From positions 5,387,501 through 5,451,500 of the forward strand of contig JAUIMM010000484.1 in the NCBI GenBank assembly GCA_031769625.1: 64,000 nt of DNA, written 5' to 3'. This stretch comes from Taudactylus pleione (taxonomy: Eukaryota > Chordata > Amphibia > Anura > Myobatrachidae). The notes under the pieces are model-generated. The model saw only the letters and a program-made list of their open reading frames with translations. It did no database searches and was not told the DNA's origin. This document shows positions 12,288-27,235 of this stretch, one piece after another (position 1 is the first letter of the stretch; each line of letters begins with the position of its first letter). The position numbers were made by a program, and so were the translations under genes.

Positions 12288-14368
12288 GGGTGTGCAGTCC
12301 AGAAATCTTTCAAATATACTCCATTTAATGTGCTTTATTGCACACCTGAGGGAAAGGAGATGCCCTCAGTCTGGATTAGCACCCCTACCTTATTGGTTTA
12401 AAAGCATGGAGTCTTGTAAGGAATATGCACACTAGTAATAGGCACAATTCTAGGTAAGTCCTACAAGTTTTATATACTGTAGTGCAACTTTGGTTCATTT
12501 TTGGGGTGTGGGTCCCCCTGGATTGCCTGTGTTGATCTGTTTCAGGGAACTGCATTATAACAAATTTTTCTTTTATAACACATTTTAACCCTTCACTGTT
12601 TGTTTATTATATATGTACAACACTTTTTATTTTCATTCTTTATATGCAGCAGTAGCTGCTCCTAACTATCTCTTTCACACTGCACTTTTCTTACTATGGC
12701 GGTGCCCTGGGGTGGCTTAGCTGGGCTAGTTTGGGGGTGTCCTGTGCTCTGAATTTGAATCGTAGTATGATAGGGACCTACCATACAGAGGTTACCTGGA
12801 TATGGTGGGTAGGCCCATAAACTTGGCCAAGATTATGCTAAAAACCTCTATTGATTGCAAAATTTTATTGCATTTATATATTATTAATAATTTTGAGTTG
12901 TGCACCTGAGATTTGTCTGTTTTTGTGCCTGCAATTTGTCTCATCAGGTAGCACCTCCCATTATATATATATATATATATATATATTCAGGGTGTGCAGT
13001 CCAGAAATCTTTCCCATATACTCCATTTAATGTGCTTTATTGCACACCTGAGGGAAAGGAGATGCCCTCAGTCTGGATTAGCACCCCTACCTTAATGGTT
13101 TAAAAGCATGTAGTCTTGTAATGAATATGCACACTAGTAATAATCACAATTATAGGTAAGTCCTACAAGTTTTATATACTGTAGTGCAACTTTGGTTCAT
13201 TTTTGGGGGGTGAGTCCCCCTGGATTGCCTGTGTTGATCTGTTTCAGGGCACTGCATTATAACACATTTTTCTTTTATAACACTTTTTAACCCTTCACTG
13301 TTTGTTTATTATATATGTACCTCACTTTTTATTTTCATTCTTTATATGCAGCAGTAGCTGCTCCTAACTATCTCTTTCACACTGCACTTTTCTTACTATG
13401 GCGGTGCCCTGGGGCGGCTTAGCTGGGCTAGTTTGGGGGTGTCCTGCGCTCTGAATTTGAATCGTAGTATGTTAGGGACCTACCCTACAGAGGTTACCTG
13501 GATATGGTGGGTAGGCCCATAACCTTAACCAAGATTATGATAAAAACCTCTATTGATTGCAAAATTTTATTGTATTTATATATTGTTAATAATTTGGAGT
13601 TGTTCACCTGAGATTTGTCTGTTTTTGTGCCTGCAATTTGTCTCATCAGGTAGCACCTCCCATTATATATATATAAATATATATATATATTCAGGGTGTG
13701 CAGTCCAGAAATCTTTCCCATATACTCCATTTAATGTGCTTTATTGCACACCTGAGGGAAAGGAGACGCCCTCAGTCTGGATTAGCACCCCTACCTTATT
13801 GGTTTAAAAGCATGGAGTCTTGTAATGAATATGCACACTAGTAATAGTCACAATTCTAGGTAAGTCCTACAAGTTTTATATACTGTAGTGCAACTTTGGT
13901 TCATTTTATGGGGGGTGGGTCCCCCTGGATTGCCTGTGTTGATCTGTTTCAGGGCACTGTATTATAACACATTTTTCTTTTATAACTCATTTTAACCCTT
14001 CACTGTTTGTTTATTATATATGTACCTCACTTTTTATTTTCATTCTTTATATGCAGCAGTAGCTGCTCCTAACTATCTCTTTCACACTGCACTTTTCTTA
14101 CTATGGCGGTGCCCTGGGGCGGCCTAGCTGGGCTAGTTTGGGGGTGTCCTGCTCTCTGATTTTGAATCGTAGTATGTTGGGGACCTACCCTACAGAGGTT
14201 ACCTGGATATGGTGGGTAGGCCCATAACCTTGGCCAAGATTATGCTAAAAACCTCTATTGATTGTAAAATTTTATTGCATTTATACATTATTAATAATTT
14301 GGAGTTGTGCACCTGAGATTTGTCTGTTTTTTTGCCTGCAATTTGTCTCATCAGGTAGCACCTCCCAT

Positions 14369-14405
<37 letters not shown>

Positions 14406-15788
14406 TCAGGGTGTGCAGTCCAGAAATCTTCCCATATACTCCATTTAATGTGCTTTATTGCACCCCTGAGGGAAAGGAGACGCCCTCAGTCTGGATTAGC
14501 ACCCCTACCTTATTGGTTTAAAAGCATGGCGTCTTGTAATGAATATACACACTAGTAATAGGCACAATTCTAGGTAAGTCCTACAAGTTTTATATACTGT
14601 AGTGCAACTTTGGTTAATTTCTGGGGTGTGGGTCCCCCTGGATTGCCTGTGTTGATCTGTTTCAGGGCACTGCATTATAACACATTTTTCTTTTATAACA
14701 CATTTTAACCCTTCACTGTTTGTTTAGTATATATGTACCTCACTTTTTAATTTCATTCTTTATATGCAGCAGTAGCTGCTCCTAACTATCTCTTTCACAC
14801 TGCACTTTTCTTACTATGGCGGTGCCCTGGGGCGGCTTAGCTGGGCTAGTTTGGGGGTATCCTGCGCTCTGAATTTGAATCGTAGTATGTTAGGGACCTA
14901 CCCTACAGAGGTTACCTGGATATGGTGGGTAGGCCCATAACCTTGGCCAAGATTATGCTAAAAACCTCTATTGATTGCAAAATTTTATTGCATTTATATA
15001 TGATTAATAATTTGGAGTTGTGCACCTGAGATTTGTCTGTTTTAGTGCCTGCAATTTGTCTCATCAGGTAGCACCTCCCATTATATATATATATATATAT
15101 ATATATTCAGGGTGTGCAGTCCAGAAATCTTTCCCATATACTCCATTTAATGTGCTTTATTGCACACCTGAGGGAAAGGAGATGCCCTCAGTCTGGATTA
15201 GCACCCCTACCTTATTGGTTTAAAAGCATGGAGTCTTGTAATGAATATACACACTAGTAATAGGCACAATTCTAGGTAAGTCCTACAAGTTTTATATACT
15301 GTAGTGCAACTTTGGTTCATTTTTGGGGTGTGGGTCCCCCTGGATTGCCTATGTTGATCTGTTTCAGGACACTGCATTATAAGTTTTATAACACATTTTT
15401 CTTTTATAACACATTTTAACCATTCACTGTTTGTTTATTATATATGTACCTCACTTTTAATTTTCATTCTTTAAATGCAGCAGTGACTGCTCCTAACTAT
15501 CTCTTTCACACTGCACTTTTCTTACTATGGTGGTGCCCTGGGGTGGCTTAGCTGGGCTAGTTTGGGGGTGTCCTGTCCTCTGAATTTGAATTGTAGTATG
15601 TTCGGGACCTACCCTACAGAGGTTACCTGGATATGGTGGGTAGGCCCATAACCTTGGCCAAGATTATGCTTAAAACCTCTATTGATTGCAAAATTTTATT
15701 GCATTTATATTTTATTAATAATTTGGAGTTGTGCATCTGAGATTTGTCTGTTTTTGTGCCTGCAATTTGTCTCATCAGGTAGCACCTC

Positions 15789-15791
<3 letters not shown>

Positions 15792-15865
<74 letters not shown>
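15792..15865. repeat. Long interrupted (TA)n tract
   Basis: About 74 bp of TA dinucleotides with one gt interruption. It is among the longest tracts in the window and occupies the normal TA position of a unit. Tract length varies from about 19 bp (near 34784-34802) to this size, whereas the flanking core is almost length-constant. TA repeats of this length can fold into cruciforms, which is relevant to the recombination pattern described in the findings. Confidence 0.9.
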
Positions 15866-15868
<3 letters not shown>

Positions 15869-16540
15869 GGGTGTGCAGTCCAGAAATATTTCCCATATAC
15901 TCCATTTAATGTGCGTTATTGCACACCTGAGGGAAAGGAGATGCCCTCAGTCTGGATTAGCACCCCTACCTTATTGGTTTAAAAGCATGGAGTCTTGTAA
16001 TGAATATGCACACTAGTAATAGGCTCAATTCTAGGTAAGTCCTACAAGGTTTTATATACTGTAGTGCAACTGGTTCATTTTTGGGGTGTGGGTCCCCCTG
16101 GATTGCCTGTGTTGATCTGTTTCAGGGCACTGCATTATAACACATTTTTCTTTTAAAAAACATTTTAACCCTTCACTGTTTGTTTATTATATATGTACCT
16201 CTCTTTCTATATTCATTCTTTAAATGCAGCAGTAGCTGCTCCTAACTATCTCTTTCACACTGCACTTTCTATCTTTGGCGGTGCCCTGGGGTGGCTTAGC
16301 TGGGCTAGTTTGAGGGTGTCCTGCACTCTGAATTTGAATCGTAGTATGTAAGGGACCTACCCTACAGAGGTTACCTGGATATGGTGGGTAGGCCCATAAC
16401 CTTGGCCAAGATTATGCTAAAAACCTCTATTGATTGCAAAATTTTATTGCATTTATATATTATTAATAATTTGGAGTTGTGCACCTGAGATTTGTCTGTT
16501 TTTGTGCCTGCAATTTGTCTCATCAGGTAACACCTCCCAT

Positions 16541-16571
<31 letters not shown>

Positions 16572-17246
16572 TCAGGGTGTGCAGTCCAGAAATCTTTCCC
16601 ATATACTCCATTTAATGTGCTTTATTGCACACCTGAGGGAAAGGAGATGCCCTCAGTCTGGATTAGCACCCCTACCTTATTGGTTTAAAAGCATGGAGTC
16701 TTGTTATGAATATACACACTAGTAATAGGCACAAATCTAGGTAAGTTCTACAAGTTTTATATACTGTAGTGCAACTTTGGTTCATTTTTGGGGTGTGGGT
16801 CCCCCTGGATTGCCTGTGTTGATCTGTTTTAGGGCACTGCATTATAACACATTTTTCTTTAATAACACATTTTAACCCTTCACTGTTTGTTTATTATATA
16901 TGTACCTCACTTTTTATTTTCATTCTTTACATGCAGCAGTAGCTGCTCCTAACTATCTCTTTCACACTGCACTTTTCTTACTATGGCGGTGCCCTGGGGC
17001 GGCTTAGCTGGGCTAGTTTGGGGGTGTCCTGCGCTCTGAATTTGAATTGTAGTATGTTAGGGACCTACCCTACAGAGGTTACCTGGATATGGTGGGTAGG
17101 CCCATAACCTTGGCCAAGATTATGCTAAAAACCTCTATTGATTGCAAAATTTTAATGCATTTATATATTATTAAAAATTTTGAGTTGTGCACCTGAGATT
17201 TGTCTGTTTTTGTGCCTGCAATTTGTCTCATCAGGTAGCACCTCCC

Positions 17247-17284
<38 letters not shown>

Positions 17285-18666
17285 GGGTGTGCAGTCCAGA
17301 AATCTTTCCCATATGCTCCATTTAATGTGCTTTATTGCACACCTGAGGGAAAGGAGATGCCCTCAGTCTGGATTAGCACCCCTACCTTATTGGTTTAAAA
17401 GCATGGAGTCTTGTAAGGAATATGCACACTAGTAATAGGCACAATTCTAGGTAAGTCCTACAAGTTTTATATACTGTAGTGCAACTTTGGTTCATTTTTG
17501 GGGTGTGGGTCCCCCTGGATTGCCTGTGTTGATCTGTTTCAGGGAACTGCATTATAACAAAGTTTTCTTTTATAACACATTTTAACCCTTCACTGTTTGT
17601 TTATTATATATGTACAACACTTTTTATTTTCATTCTTTATATGCAGCAGTAGCTGCTCCTAACTATCTCTTTCACACTGCACTTTTCTTACTATGGCGGT
17701 GCCCTGGGGTGGCTTAGCTGGGCTAGTTTGGGGGTGTCCTGCGCTCTGAATTTGAATTGTAGTATGTTAGGGACCTACCCTACAGAGGTTACCTGGATAT
17801 GGTGGGTAGGCCCATAACATTGGCCAAGATTATGCTAAAAACCTCTATTGATTGCAAAATTTTAATGCATTTATATATTATTAAAAATTTTGAGTTGTGC
17901 ACCTGAGATTTGTCTGTTTTTGTGCCTGCAATTTGTCTCATCAGGTAGCACCTCCCATTATATATATATATATATATATATATATTCAGGGTGTGCAGTC
18001 CAGAAATCTTTCCCATATACTCCATTTAATGTGCTTTATTGCACACCTGAGGGAAAGGAGATGCCCTCAGTCTGGATTAGCACCCCTACCTTATTGGTTT
18101 AAAAGCATGGAGTCTTGTAAGGAATATGCACACTAGTAATAGGCACAATTCTAGGTAAGTCCTACAAGTTTTATATACTGTAGTGCAACTTTGGTTCATT
18201 TTTGGGGTGTGGGTCCCCCTGGAATGCCTGTGTTGATCTGTTTCAGGGAACTGCATTATAACAAATTTTTCTTTTATAACACATTTTAACCCTTCACTGT
18301 TTGTTTATTATATATGTACAACACTTTTTATTTTCATTCTTTATATGCAGCAGTAGCTGCTCCTAACTATCTCTTTCACACTGCACTTTTCTTACTATGG
18401 CGGTGCCCTGGGGTGGCTTAGCTGGGCTAGTTTGGGGGTGTCCTGTGCTCTGAATTTGAATCGTAGTATGATAGGGACCTACCCTACAGAGGTTACCTGG
18501 ATATGGTGGGTAGGCCCATAAACTTGGCCAAGATTATGCTAAAAACCTCTATTGATTGCAAAATTTTATTGCATTTATATATTATTAATAATTTGGAGTT
18601 GTGCACCTGAGATTTGTCTGTTTCTGTGCCTGCAATTTGTCTCATCAGGTAGCACCTCCCATTATA

Positions 18667-18710
<44 letters not shown>

Positions 18711-19382
18711 GGGTGTGCAGTCCAGAAATCTTTCCCATATACTCCATTTAATGTGCTTTATTGCACACCAGAGGGAAAGGAGATGCCCTCAGTCTGCATT
18801 AGCACCCCTACCTTATTGGTTTAAAAGCATGGAGTCTTGTTATGAATATACACACTAGTAATAGGCACAAATCTAGGTAAGTCCTACAAGTTTTATAAAC
18901 TGTAGTGCAACTTTGGTTCATTTTTGGGGGGTCGGTCCCCCTGGATTGCCTGTGTTGATCTGTTTTAGGGCACTGCATTATAACACATTTTTCTTTAATA
19001 ACACATTTTAACCCTTCAATGTTTGTTTATTATATATGTACAACACTTTTTATTTTCATTCTTTATATGCAGCAGTAGCTGCTCCTAACTATCTCTTTCA
19101 CACTGCACTTTTCTTACTATGGCGGTGCCCTGGGGTGGCTTAGCTGGGCTAGTTTGGGGGTGTCCTGTGCTCTGAATTTGAATCGTAGTATGATAGGGAC
19201 CTACCCTACAGAGGTTACCTGGATATGGTGGGTAGGCCCATAAACTTGGCCAAGATTATGCTAAAAACCTCTATTGATTGCAAAATTTTATTGCATTTAT
19301 ATATTATTAATAATTTGGAGTTGTGCACCTGAGATTTGTCTGTTTTTGTGCCTGCAATTTGTCTCATCAGGTAGCACCTCCC

Positions 19383-19422
<40 letters not shown>

Positions 19423-20797
19423 GGGTGTGCAGTCCAGAAATCTTTCCCATATACTCCATTTAATGTGCTTTATTGCACACCTGAGGGAAAGGAGATGCCC
19501 TCAGTCTGGATTAGCACCCCTACCTTAATGGTTTAAAAGCATGTAGTCTTGTAATGAATATGCACACTAGTAATAATCACAATTCTAGGTAAGTCCTACA
19601 AGTTTTATATACTGTAGTGCAACTTTGGTTCATTTTTGGGGGGTGAGTCCCCCTGGATTGCCTGTGTTGATCTGTTTCAGGGCACTGCATTATAACACAT
19701 TTTTCTTTTATAACACTTTTTAACCCTTCACTGTTTGTTTATTATATATGTACCTCACTTTTTATTTTCATTCTTTATATGCAGCAGTAGCTGCTCCTAA
19801 CTATCTCTTTCACACTGCACTTTTCTTACTATGGCGGTGCCCTGGGGTGGCTTAGCTGGGCTAGTTTGGGGGTGTCCTGCGCTCTGAATTTGAATCGTAG
19901 TATGTTAGGGACCTACCCTACAGAGGTTACCTGGATATGGTGGGTAGGCCCAAAACCTTGGCCAAGATTATGTTAAAAACCTCTATTGATTGCAAAATTT
20001 TATTGCATTTATATATTATTAATAATTTGGACTTGTGCACCTAAGATTTGTCTGTTTTTATGCCTGCAATTTGTCTCATCAGGTAGCACCTCCCATTATA
20101 TATATATATATATATATATATATTCAGGGTGTGCAGTCCAAAAATCTTTCCCATATACTCCATTTAATGTGCTTTATTGCACACCTGAGGGAAAGGAGAT
20201 GCCCTCAGTCTGGATTATCACCCCTACCTTATTGGTTTAAAAGCATGGAGTCTTGTAATGAAAATACACACTAGTAATAGGCACAATTCTAGGTAAGTCC
20301 TACAAGTTTTATATACTGTAGTGCAACTTTGGTTCATTTTTGGGGTGTGGGTCCCCCTGGATTGCCTGTGTTGATCTGTTTCAGGCACTGCATTATAACA
20401 CATTTTTCTTTTATAACACATTTTAACCCTTCACTGTTTGTTTATTATATATGTACCTCACTTTTTATTTTCATTCATTATATGCAGCAGTAGCTGCTCC
20501 TAACTATCTCTTTCACACTGCACTTTTCTTACTATGGCGGTGCCCTGGGGAGGCTTAGCTGGGCTAGTTTGGGGGTGTCCTGCGCTCTGAATTTGAATCG
20601 TAGTATGTTGGGGACCTACCCTACAGAGGTTACCTGGATATGGTGGGTAGGCCCATAACCTTGGCCAAGATTATGCTAAAAACCTCTATTGATTGCAAAA
20701 TTTTATTGCATTTATATATGATTAATAATTTGGAGTTGTGCACCTGAGATTTGTCTGTTTTAGTGCATGCAATTTGTCTCATCAGGTAGCACCTCCC

Positions 20798-20837
<40 letters not shown>

Positions 20838-23624
20838 GGGTGTGCAGTCCAGAAATCTTTCCCATATACTCCATTTAATGTGCTTTATTGCACACCTAAG
20901 GGAAAGGAGATGCCCTCAGTCTGGATTAGCACCCCTACCTTATTGGTTTAAAAGCATGGAGTCTTGTAATGAATATACACACTAGTAATAGGCACAATTC
21001 TAGGTAAGTCCTACAAGTTTTATATACTGTAGTGCAACTTTGGTTAATTTTTGGGGTGTGGGTCCCCCTGGATTGCCTTTGTTGATCTGTTTCAGGGCAC
21101 TGCATTATAACACATTTTTCTTTTATAACACATTTTAACCCTTCACTGTTTGTTTATTATATATGTACCTCACTTTTTATTTTCATTCTTTATATGCAGC
21201 AGTAGCTGCTCCTAACTATCTCTTTCACACTGCACTTTTCTTACTATGGCGGTGCCCTGGGGCGGCTTAGCTGGGCTAGTTTGGGGGTGTCCTGCTCTCT
21301 GAATTTGAATTGTAGTATGTTAGGGACCTACCCTACAGAGGTTACCTGGATATGGTGGGTAGGCCCATAACCTTAACCAAGATTATGCTAAAAACCTCTA
21401 TTGATTGCAAAATTTTATTGTATTTATATATTGTTAATAATTTGGAGTTGTGCACCTGAGATTTGTCTGTTTTTGTGCCTGCAATTTGTCTCATCAGGTA
21501 GCACCTCCCATTATATATATATAAATATATATATATTCAGGGTGTGCAGTCCAGAAATGTTTCCCATATACTCCATTTAATGTGCTTTATTGCACACCTG
21601 AGGGAAAGGAGATGCCCTCAGTCTGGATTAGCACCCCTACCTTATTGGTTTAAAAGCATGGAGTCTTGTAATGAATATGCACACTAGTAATAGTCACAAT
21701 TCTAGGTAAGTCCTACAAGTTTTATATACTGTAGTGCAACTTTGGTTCATTTTATGGGGGGTGGGTCCCCCTGGATTGCCTGTGTTGATCTGTTTCAGGG
21801 CACTGTATTATAACACATTTTTCTTTTATAACACATTTTAACCCTTCACTGTTTGTTTATTATATATGTACCTCACTTTTTATTTTCATTCTTTATATGC
21901 AGCAGTAGCTGCTCCTAACTATCTCTTTCACACTGCACTTTTCTTACTATGGCGGTGCCCTGGGGCGGCCTAACTGGGCTAGTTTGGGGGTGTCCTGCTC
22001 TCTGATTTTGAATTGTAGTATGTTCGGGACCTACCCTACAGAGGTTACCTGGATATGGTGGGTAGGCCCATAACCTTGGCCAAGATTATGCTAAAAATCT
22101 CTATTGATTGTAAAATTTTATTGCATTTATACATTATTAATAATTTGGAGTTGTGCACCTGAGATTTGTCTGTTTTTGTGCCTGCAATTTGTCTCATCAG
22201 GTAGCACCTCCCATTATATATATATATATATATTTATATATATTCAGGGTGTGCAGTCCAGAAATCTTCCCATATACTCCATTTAATGTGCTTTATTGCA
22301 CCCCTGAGGGAAAGGAGACGCCCTCAGTCTGGATTAGCACCCCTACCTTATTGGTTTAAAAGCATGGCGTCTTGTAATGAATATACACACTAGTAATAGG
22401 CACAATTCTAGGTAAGTCCTACAAGTTTTATATACTGTAGTGCAACTTTGGTTAATTTCTGGGGTGTGGGTCCCCCTGGATTGCCTGTGTTGATCTGTTT
22501 CAGGGCACTGCATTATAACACATTTTTCTTTTATAACACATTTTAACCCTTCACTGTTTGTTTAGTATATATGTACCTCACTTTTTAATTTCATTCTTTA
22601 TATGCAGCAGTAGCTGCTCCAAACTATCTCTTTCACACTGCACTTTTCTTACTATGGCGGTGCCCTGGGGCGGCTTAGCTGGGCTAGTTTGGGGGTATCC
22701 TGTGCTCTGAATTTGAATCATAGTATGTTAGGGACCTACCCTACAGAGGTTACCTGGATATGGTGGGTAGGCCCATAACCTTGGCCAAGATTATGCTAAA
22801 AACCTCTATTGATTGCAAAATTTTATTGCATTTATATATTATTAATAATTTGGAGTTGTGCACCTGAGATTTGTCTGTTTTTGTGCCTGCAATTTGTCTC
22901 ATCAGGTAACACCTCCCATTATATATATAAATATATATATATATATATTCAGGGTGTGCACTCCAGAAATCTTTCCCGTATACTCCATTTAATGTGCTTT
23001 ATTGCACCCCTGAGGGAAAGGAGACGCCCTCAGTCTGGATTAGCACCCCTACCTTATTGGTTTAAAAGCATGGAGTCTTGTAATGAATATACACACTAGT
23101 AATAGCCACAATTCTAGGTAAGTCCTTCAAGTTTTATATACTGCAGTGCAACTTTGGTTAATTTCTGGGGTGTGGGTCCCCCTGGATTGCCTGTGTTGAT
23201 CTGTTTCAGGGCACTGCATTATAACACATTTTTCTTTTTTAACACATTTTAAGCCTTCACTGTTTGTTTAGTATATATGTACCTCACTTTTTATTTTCAT
23301 TCTTTATATGCAGCAGTAGCTGCTCCTAACTATCTCTTTCACACTGCACTTTTCTTACTATGGTGGTGCCCTTTGGTGGCTTAGCTGGGCTAGTTTGGGG
23401 GTGTCCTGCGCTCTGAATTTGAATCGTAGTATGTTAGGGACCTACCCTACAGAGGTTACCTGGATATGGTGGGTAGGCCCATAACCTTGGCCAAGATTAT
23501 GCTAAAAACCTCTATTGATTGCAAAATTTTATTGCATTTATATATTATTAATAATTTGGAGTTGTGCACCTGAGATTTGTCTGTTTTTGTGCCTGCAATT
23601 TGTCTCATCAGGTAGCACCTCCCA

Positions 23625-23698
<74 letters not shown>
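23625..23698. repeat. Long interrupted (TA)n tract at family transition
   Basis: About 74 bp of TA repeat with a tacata interruption near its start and a gtata interruption near its end. It is followed by the most divergent unit junction in the window (gtgtacagacaagaaatc in place of gtgcagtccagaaatc, then cataacctcc). It lies where the left-family units give way to the transitional ones. Confidence 0.88.
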
Positions 23699-24375
23699 TC
23701 AGGGTGTACAGACAAGAAATCTTTCCCATAACCTCCATTTAATGTGCTTTATTGCACACCTGAGGGAAAGGAGACGCCCTCAGTCTGGATTAGCACCCCT
23801 ACCTTATTGGTTTAAAAGCATGGAGTCTTGTAATGAATATGCACACTAGTAATAGGCACAATTCTAGGTAAGTCCTACAAGTTTTATATACTGTAGTGCA
23901 ACTTTGGTTCATTTTTGGGGTGTGGGTCCCCCTGGATTGCCTGTGTTGATCTGTTTCAGGACACTGCATTATAACACATTTTTCTTTTATAACACATTTT
24001 AACCATTCACTGTTTGTTTATTATATATGTACCTCATTTTTTATTTTCATTCTTTAAATGCAGCAGTGACTGCTCCTAACTATCTCTTTCACACTGCACT
24101 TTTCTTACTATGGCGGTGCCCTGGGGTGGCTTAGCTGGGCTAGTTTGGGGGTGTCCTGTCCTCTGAATTTGAATTGTAGTATGTTCGGGACCTACCCTAC
24201 AGAGGTTACCTGGATATGGTGGGTAGGCCCATAACCTTGGAAAAGATTATGCTAAAAACCTCTATTGATTGCAAAATTTTATTGCATTTATATATTATTA
24301 ATAATTTGGAGTTGTGCACCTGAGATTTGTCTGTTTTTGTGCCTGCAATTTGACTCATCAGGTAGTACCTCCCAT

Positions 24376-24414
<39 letters not shown>

Positions 24415-25793
24415 TCAGGGTGTGCAGTCCAGAAATCTTTCCCATATACTCCATTTAATGTGCTTTATTGCACACCTGAGGGAAAGGAGATGCCCTCAGT
24501 CTGGATTACCACCCCTACCTTATTGGTTTAAAATCATGGAGTCTTGTTATGAATATGCACACTAGTAATAGGCACAATTCTAGGTAAGTCCTACAAGTTT
24601 TATATATTGTAGTGCAACTTTGGTTTATTTTTGGGGTGTGGGTCCCCCTGGATTGCCTGTGTTGATCTGTTTCAGGGCACTGCATTATAACACATTTTTC
24701 TTTTATAACACATTTTAACCCTTCACTGTTTGTTTATTATATATGTACCTCACTTTTTAGTTTCATTCTTTATATGCAGCAGTAGCTGCTCCTAACTATC
24801 TCTTTCACACTGCACTTTTCTTACTATGGTGGTGCCCTGGGGGGGCTTAGCTGGGCTAGTTTGGGGGTGTCCTGTGCTCTGAATTTGAATCATAGTATGT
24901 TAGGGACACCCTACAGAGGTTACCTGGATATGGTGGGTAGGCCCATAACCTTGGCCAAGATTATGCTGAAAACCTCTTTTGATTGCAAAATTTTATTGCA
25001 TTTATATATTATTAATAATTTGGAGTTGTGCACCTTAGATTTGTCTGTTTTTGTGCCTGCAATTTGTCTTATCAGGTAGCACCTCCCATTTTATATATAT
25101 ATATATATATATATATTCAGGGTGTGCAGTCCAGAAATCTTTCCCATATACTCCATTAAATGTGCTTTATTGCACACCTGAGGGAAAGGAGATGCCCTCA
25201 GTCTGGATTAGCACCCCTACATTGTTGGTTTAAAAGCATGGAGTCTTGTAATGAATATGCACACTAGTAATAGGCACAATTCTATTTAAGTCCTACAAGT
25301 TTTATATACTGTAGTGCAACTTTGGTTCATTTTTGGGGTGTTGGTCCCCCTGGATTGCCTGTGTTGATCTGTTTCAGGGCACTGCATTATAACACATTTT
25401 TCTTTTATAACACATTTTACCCCTTCACTGTTTGTTTATTATATATGTACCTCACTTTTTAGTTTCATTCTTTATATGCAGCAGTAGCTGCTCCTAACTA
25501 TCTCTTTCACACTGCACTTTTCTTGCTATGGCGGTGCCCTGGGGCGGCTTAGCTGGGCTAGTTTGGGGGTGTCCTGCTCTCTGAATTTGAATTGTAGTAT
25601 GTTAGGGACCTACCCTACAGAGGTTACCTGGATATGGTGGGTAGGCCCATAACCTTGGCCAAGATTATGCTAAAAACCTCTATTGATTGCAAAATTTTAT
25701 TGCATTTATATATTATTAATAATTTGGAGTTGTGCACCTGAGATTTGTCTGTTTTTGTGCCTGCAATTTGACTCATCAGGCATCACCTCCCAT

Positions 25794-25830
<37 letters not shown>

Positions 25831-26510
25831 TCAGGGTGTGCAGTCCAGAAATCTTTCCCATATACTCCATTTAATGTGCTTTATTGCACACCTGAGGGAA
25901 AGGAGATGCCCTCAGTCTGGATTACCACCCCTACCTTATTGGTTTAAAATCATGGAGTCTTGTTATGAATATGCACACTAGTAATAGGCACAATTCTAGG
26001 TAAGTCCTACAAGTTTTATATATTGTAGTGCAACTTTGGTTTATTTTTGGGGTGTGGGTCCCCCTGGATTGCCTGTGTTGATCTGTTTCAGGGCACTGCA
26101 TTATAATACATTTTTCTTTTTTTAACCCTTCACTGTTTGTTTATTATATATGTACCTCACTTTTTATTTTCATTCTTTATATGCAGCAGTAGCTGCTCCT
26201 AACTATCTCTTTCACACTGCACTTTTCTTACTATGGCGGTGCCCTGGGGGGGCTTAGCTGGGCTAGTTTGGGGGTGTCCTGTGCTCTGAATTTGAATCGT
26301 AGTATGTTAGGGACACCCTACAGAGGTTACCTGGATATGGTGGGTAGGCCCATAACCTTGGCCAAGATTATGCTAAAAACCTCTATTGATTGCAAAATTT
26401 TATTGCATTTATATATTATTAATAATTTGGAGTTGTGCACCTTAGATTTGTCTGTTTTTGTGCCTGCAATTTGTCTTATCAGGTAGCACCTCCCATTTTA
26501 TATATATATA

Positions 26511-26550
<40 letters not shown>

Positions 26551-27235
26551 GGGTGTGCAGTCCAGAAATCTTTTTCATATACTCCATTAAATGTGCTTTA
26601 TTGCACACCTGAGGGAAAGGAGATGCCCTCAGTCTGGATTAGCACCCCTACATTGTTGGTTTAAAAGCATGGAGTCTTGTAATGAATATGCACACTAGTA
26701 ATAGGCACAATTCTAGGTAAGTCCTACAAGTTTTATATACTGTAGTGCAACTTTGGTTCATATTTGGGGTGTTGGTCCCCCTGGATTGCCTGTGTTGATC
26801 TGTTTCAGGGCACTGCATTATAACACATTTTTCTTTTATAACACATTTTACCCCTTCACTGTTTGTTTATTATATATGTACCTCACTTTTTAGTTTCATT
26901 CTTTATATGCAGCAGTAGCTGCTCCTAACTATCTCTTTCACACTGCACTTTTCTTGCTATGGCGGTGCCCTGGGGTGGCTTAGCTGGGCTAGTTTGGGGG
27001 TGTCCTGCTCTCTGAATTTGAATTGTAGTATGTTAGGGACCTACCCTACAGAGGTTACCTGGATATGGTGGGTAGGCCCATAACCTTGGCCAAGATTATG
27101 CTAAAAACCTCTATTGATTGCAAAATTTTATTGCATTTATATATTATTAATAATTTGGAGTTGTGCAAATGAGATTTGTCTGTTTTTGTGCCTGCAATTT
27201 GTCTCATCAGGTAGCACCTCCCATTATATATATAT

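Larger units (their letters stand above)
8747..15865. repeat. Satellite array, left block 4 (10 units)
   Basis: Units start at 8747, 9454, 10164, 10868, 11575, 12285, 12987, 13691, 14406 and 15107. The first three match the opening order of the other left blocks. Later units have private markers: gtatata early in the TA tract at about 11552, taccttaatgg near 13090, an ataaata-interrupted short TA tract at about 13670, and a cttccc single-base deletion plus tttata interruption around 14395-14430. Most of these markers reappear in the same order in block 5 (about 18670, 19525, 21520 and 22235), so blocks 4 and 5 share an ancestral order of about ten units with later gains and losses. Confidence 0.93.
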
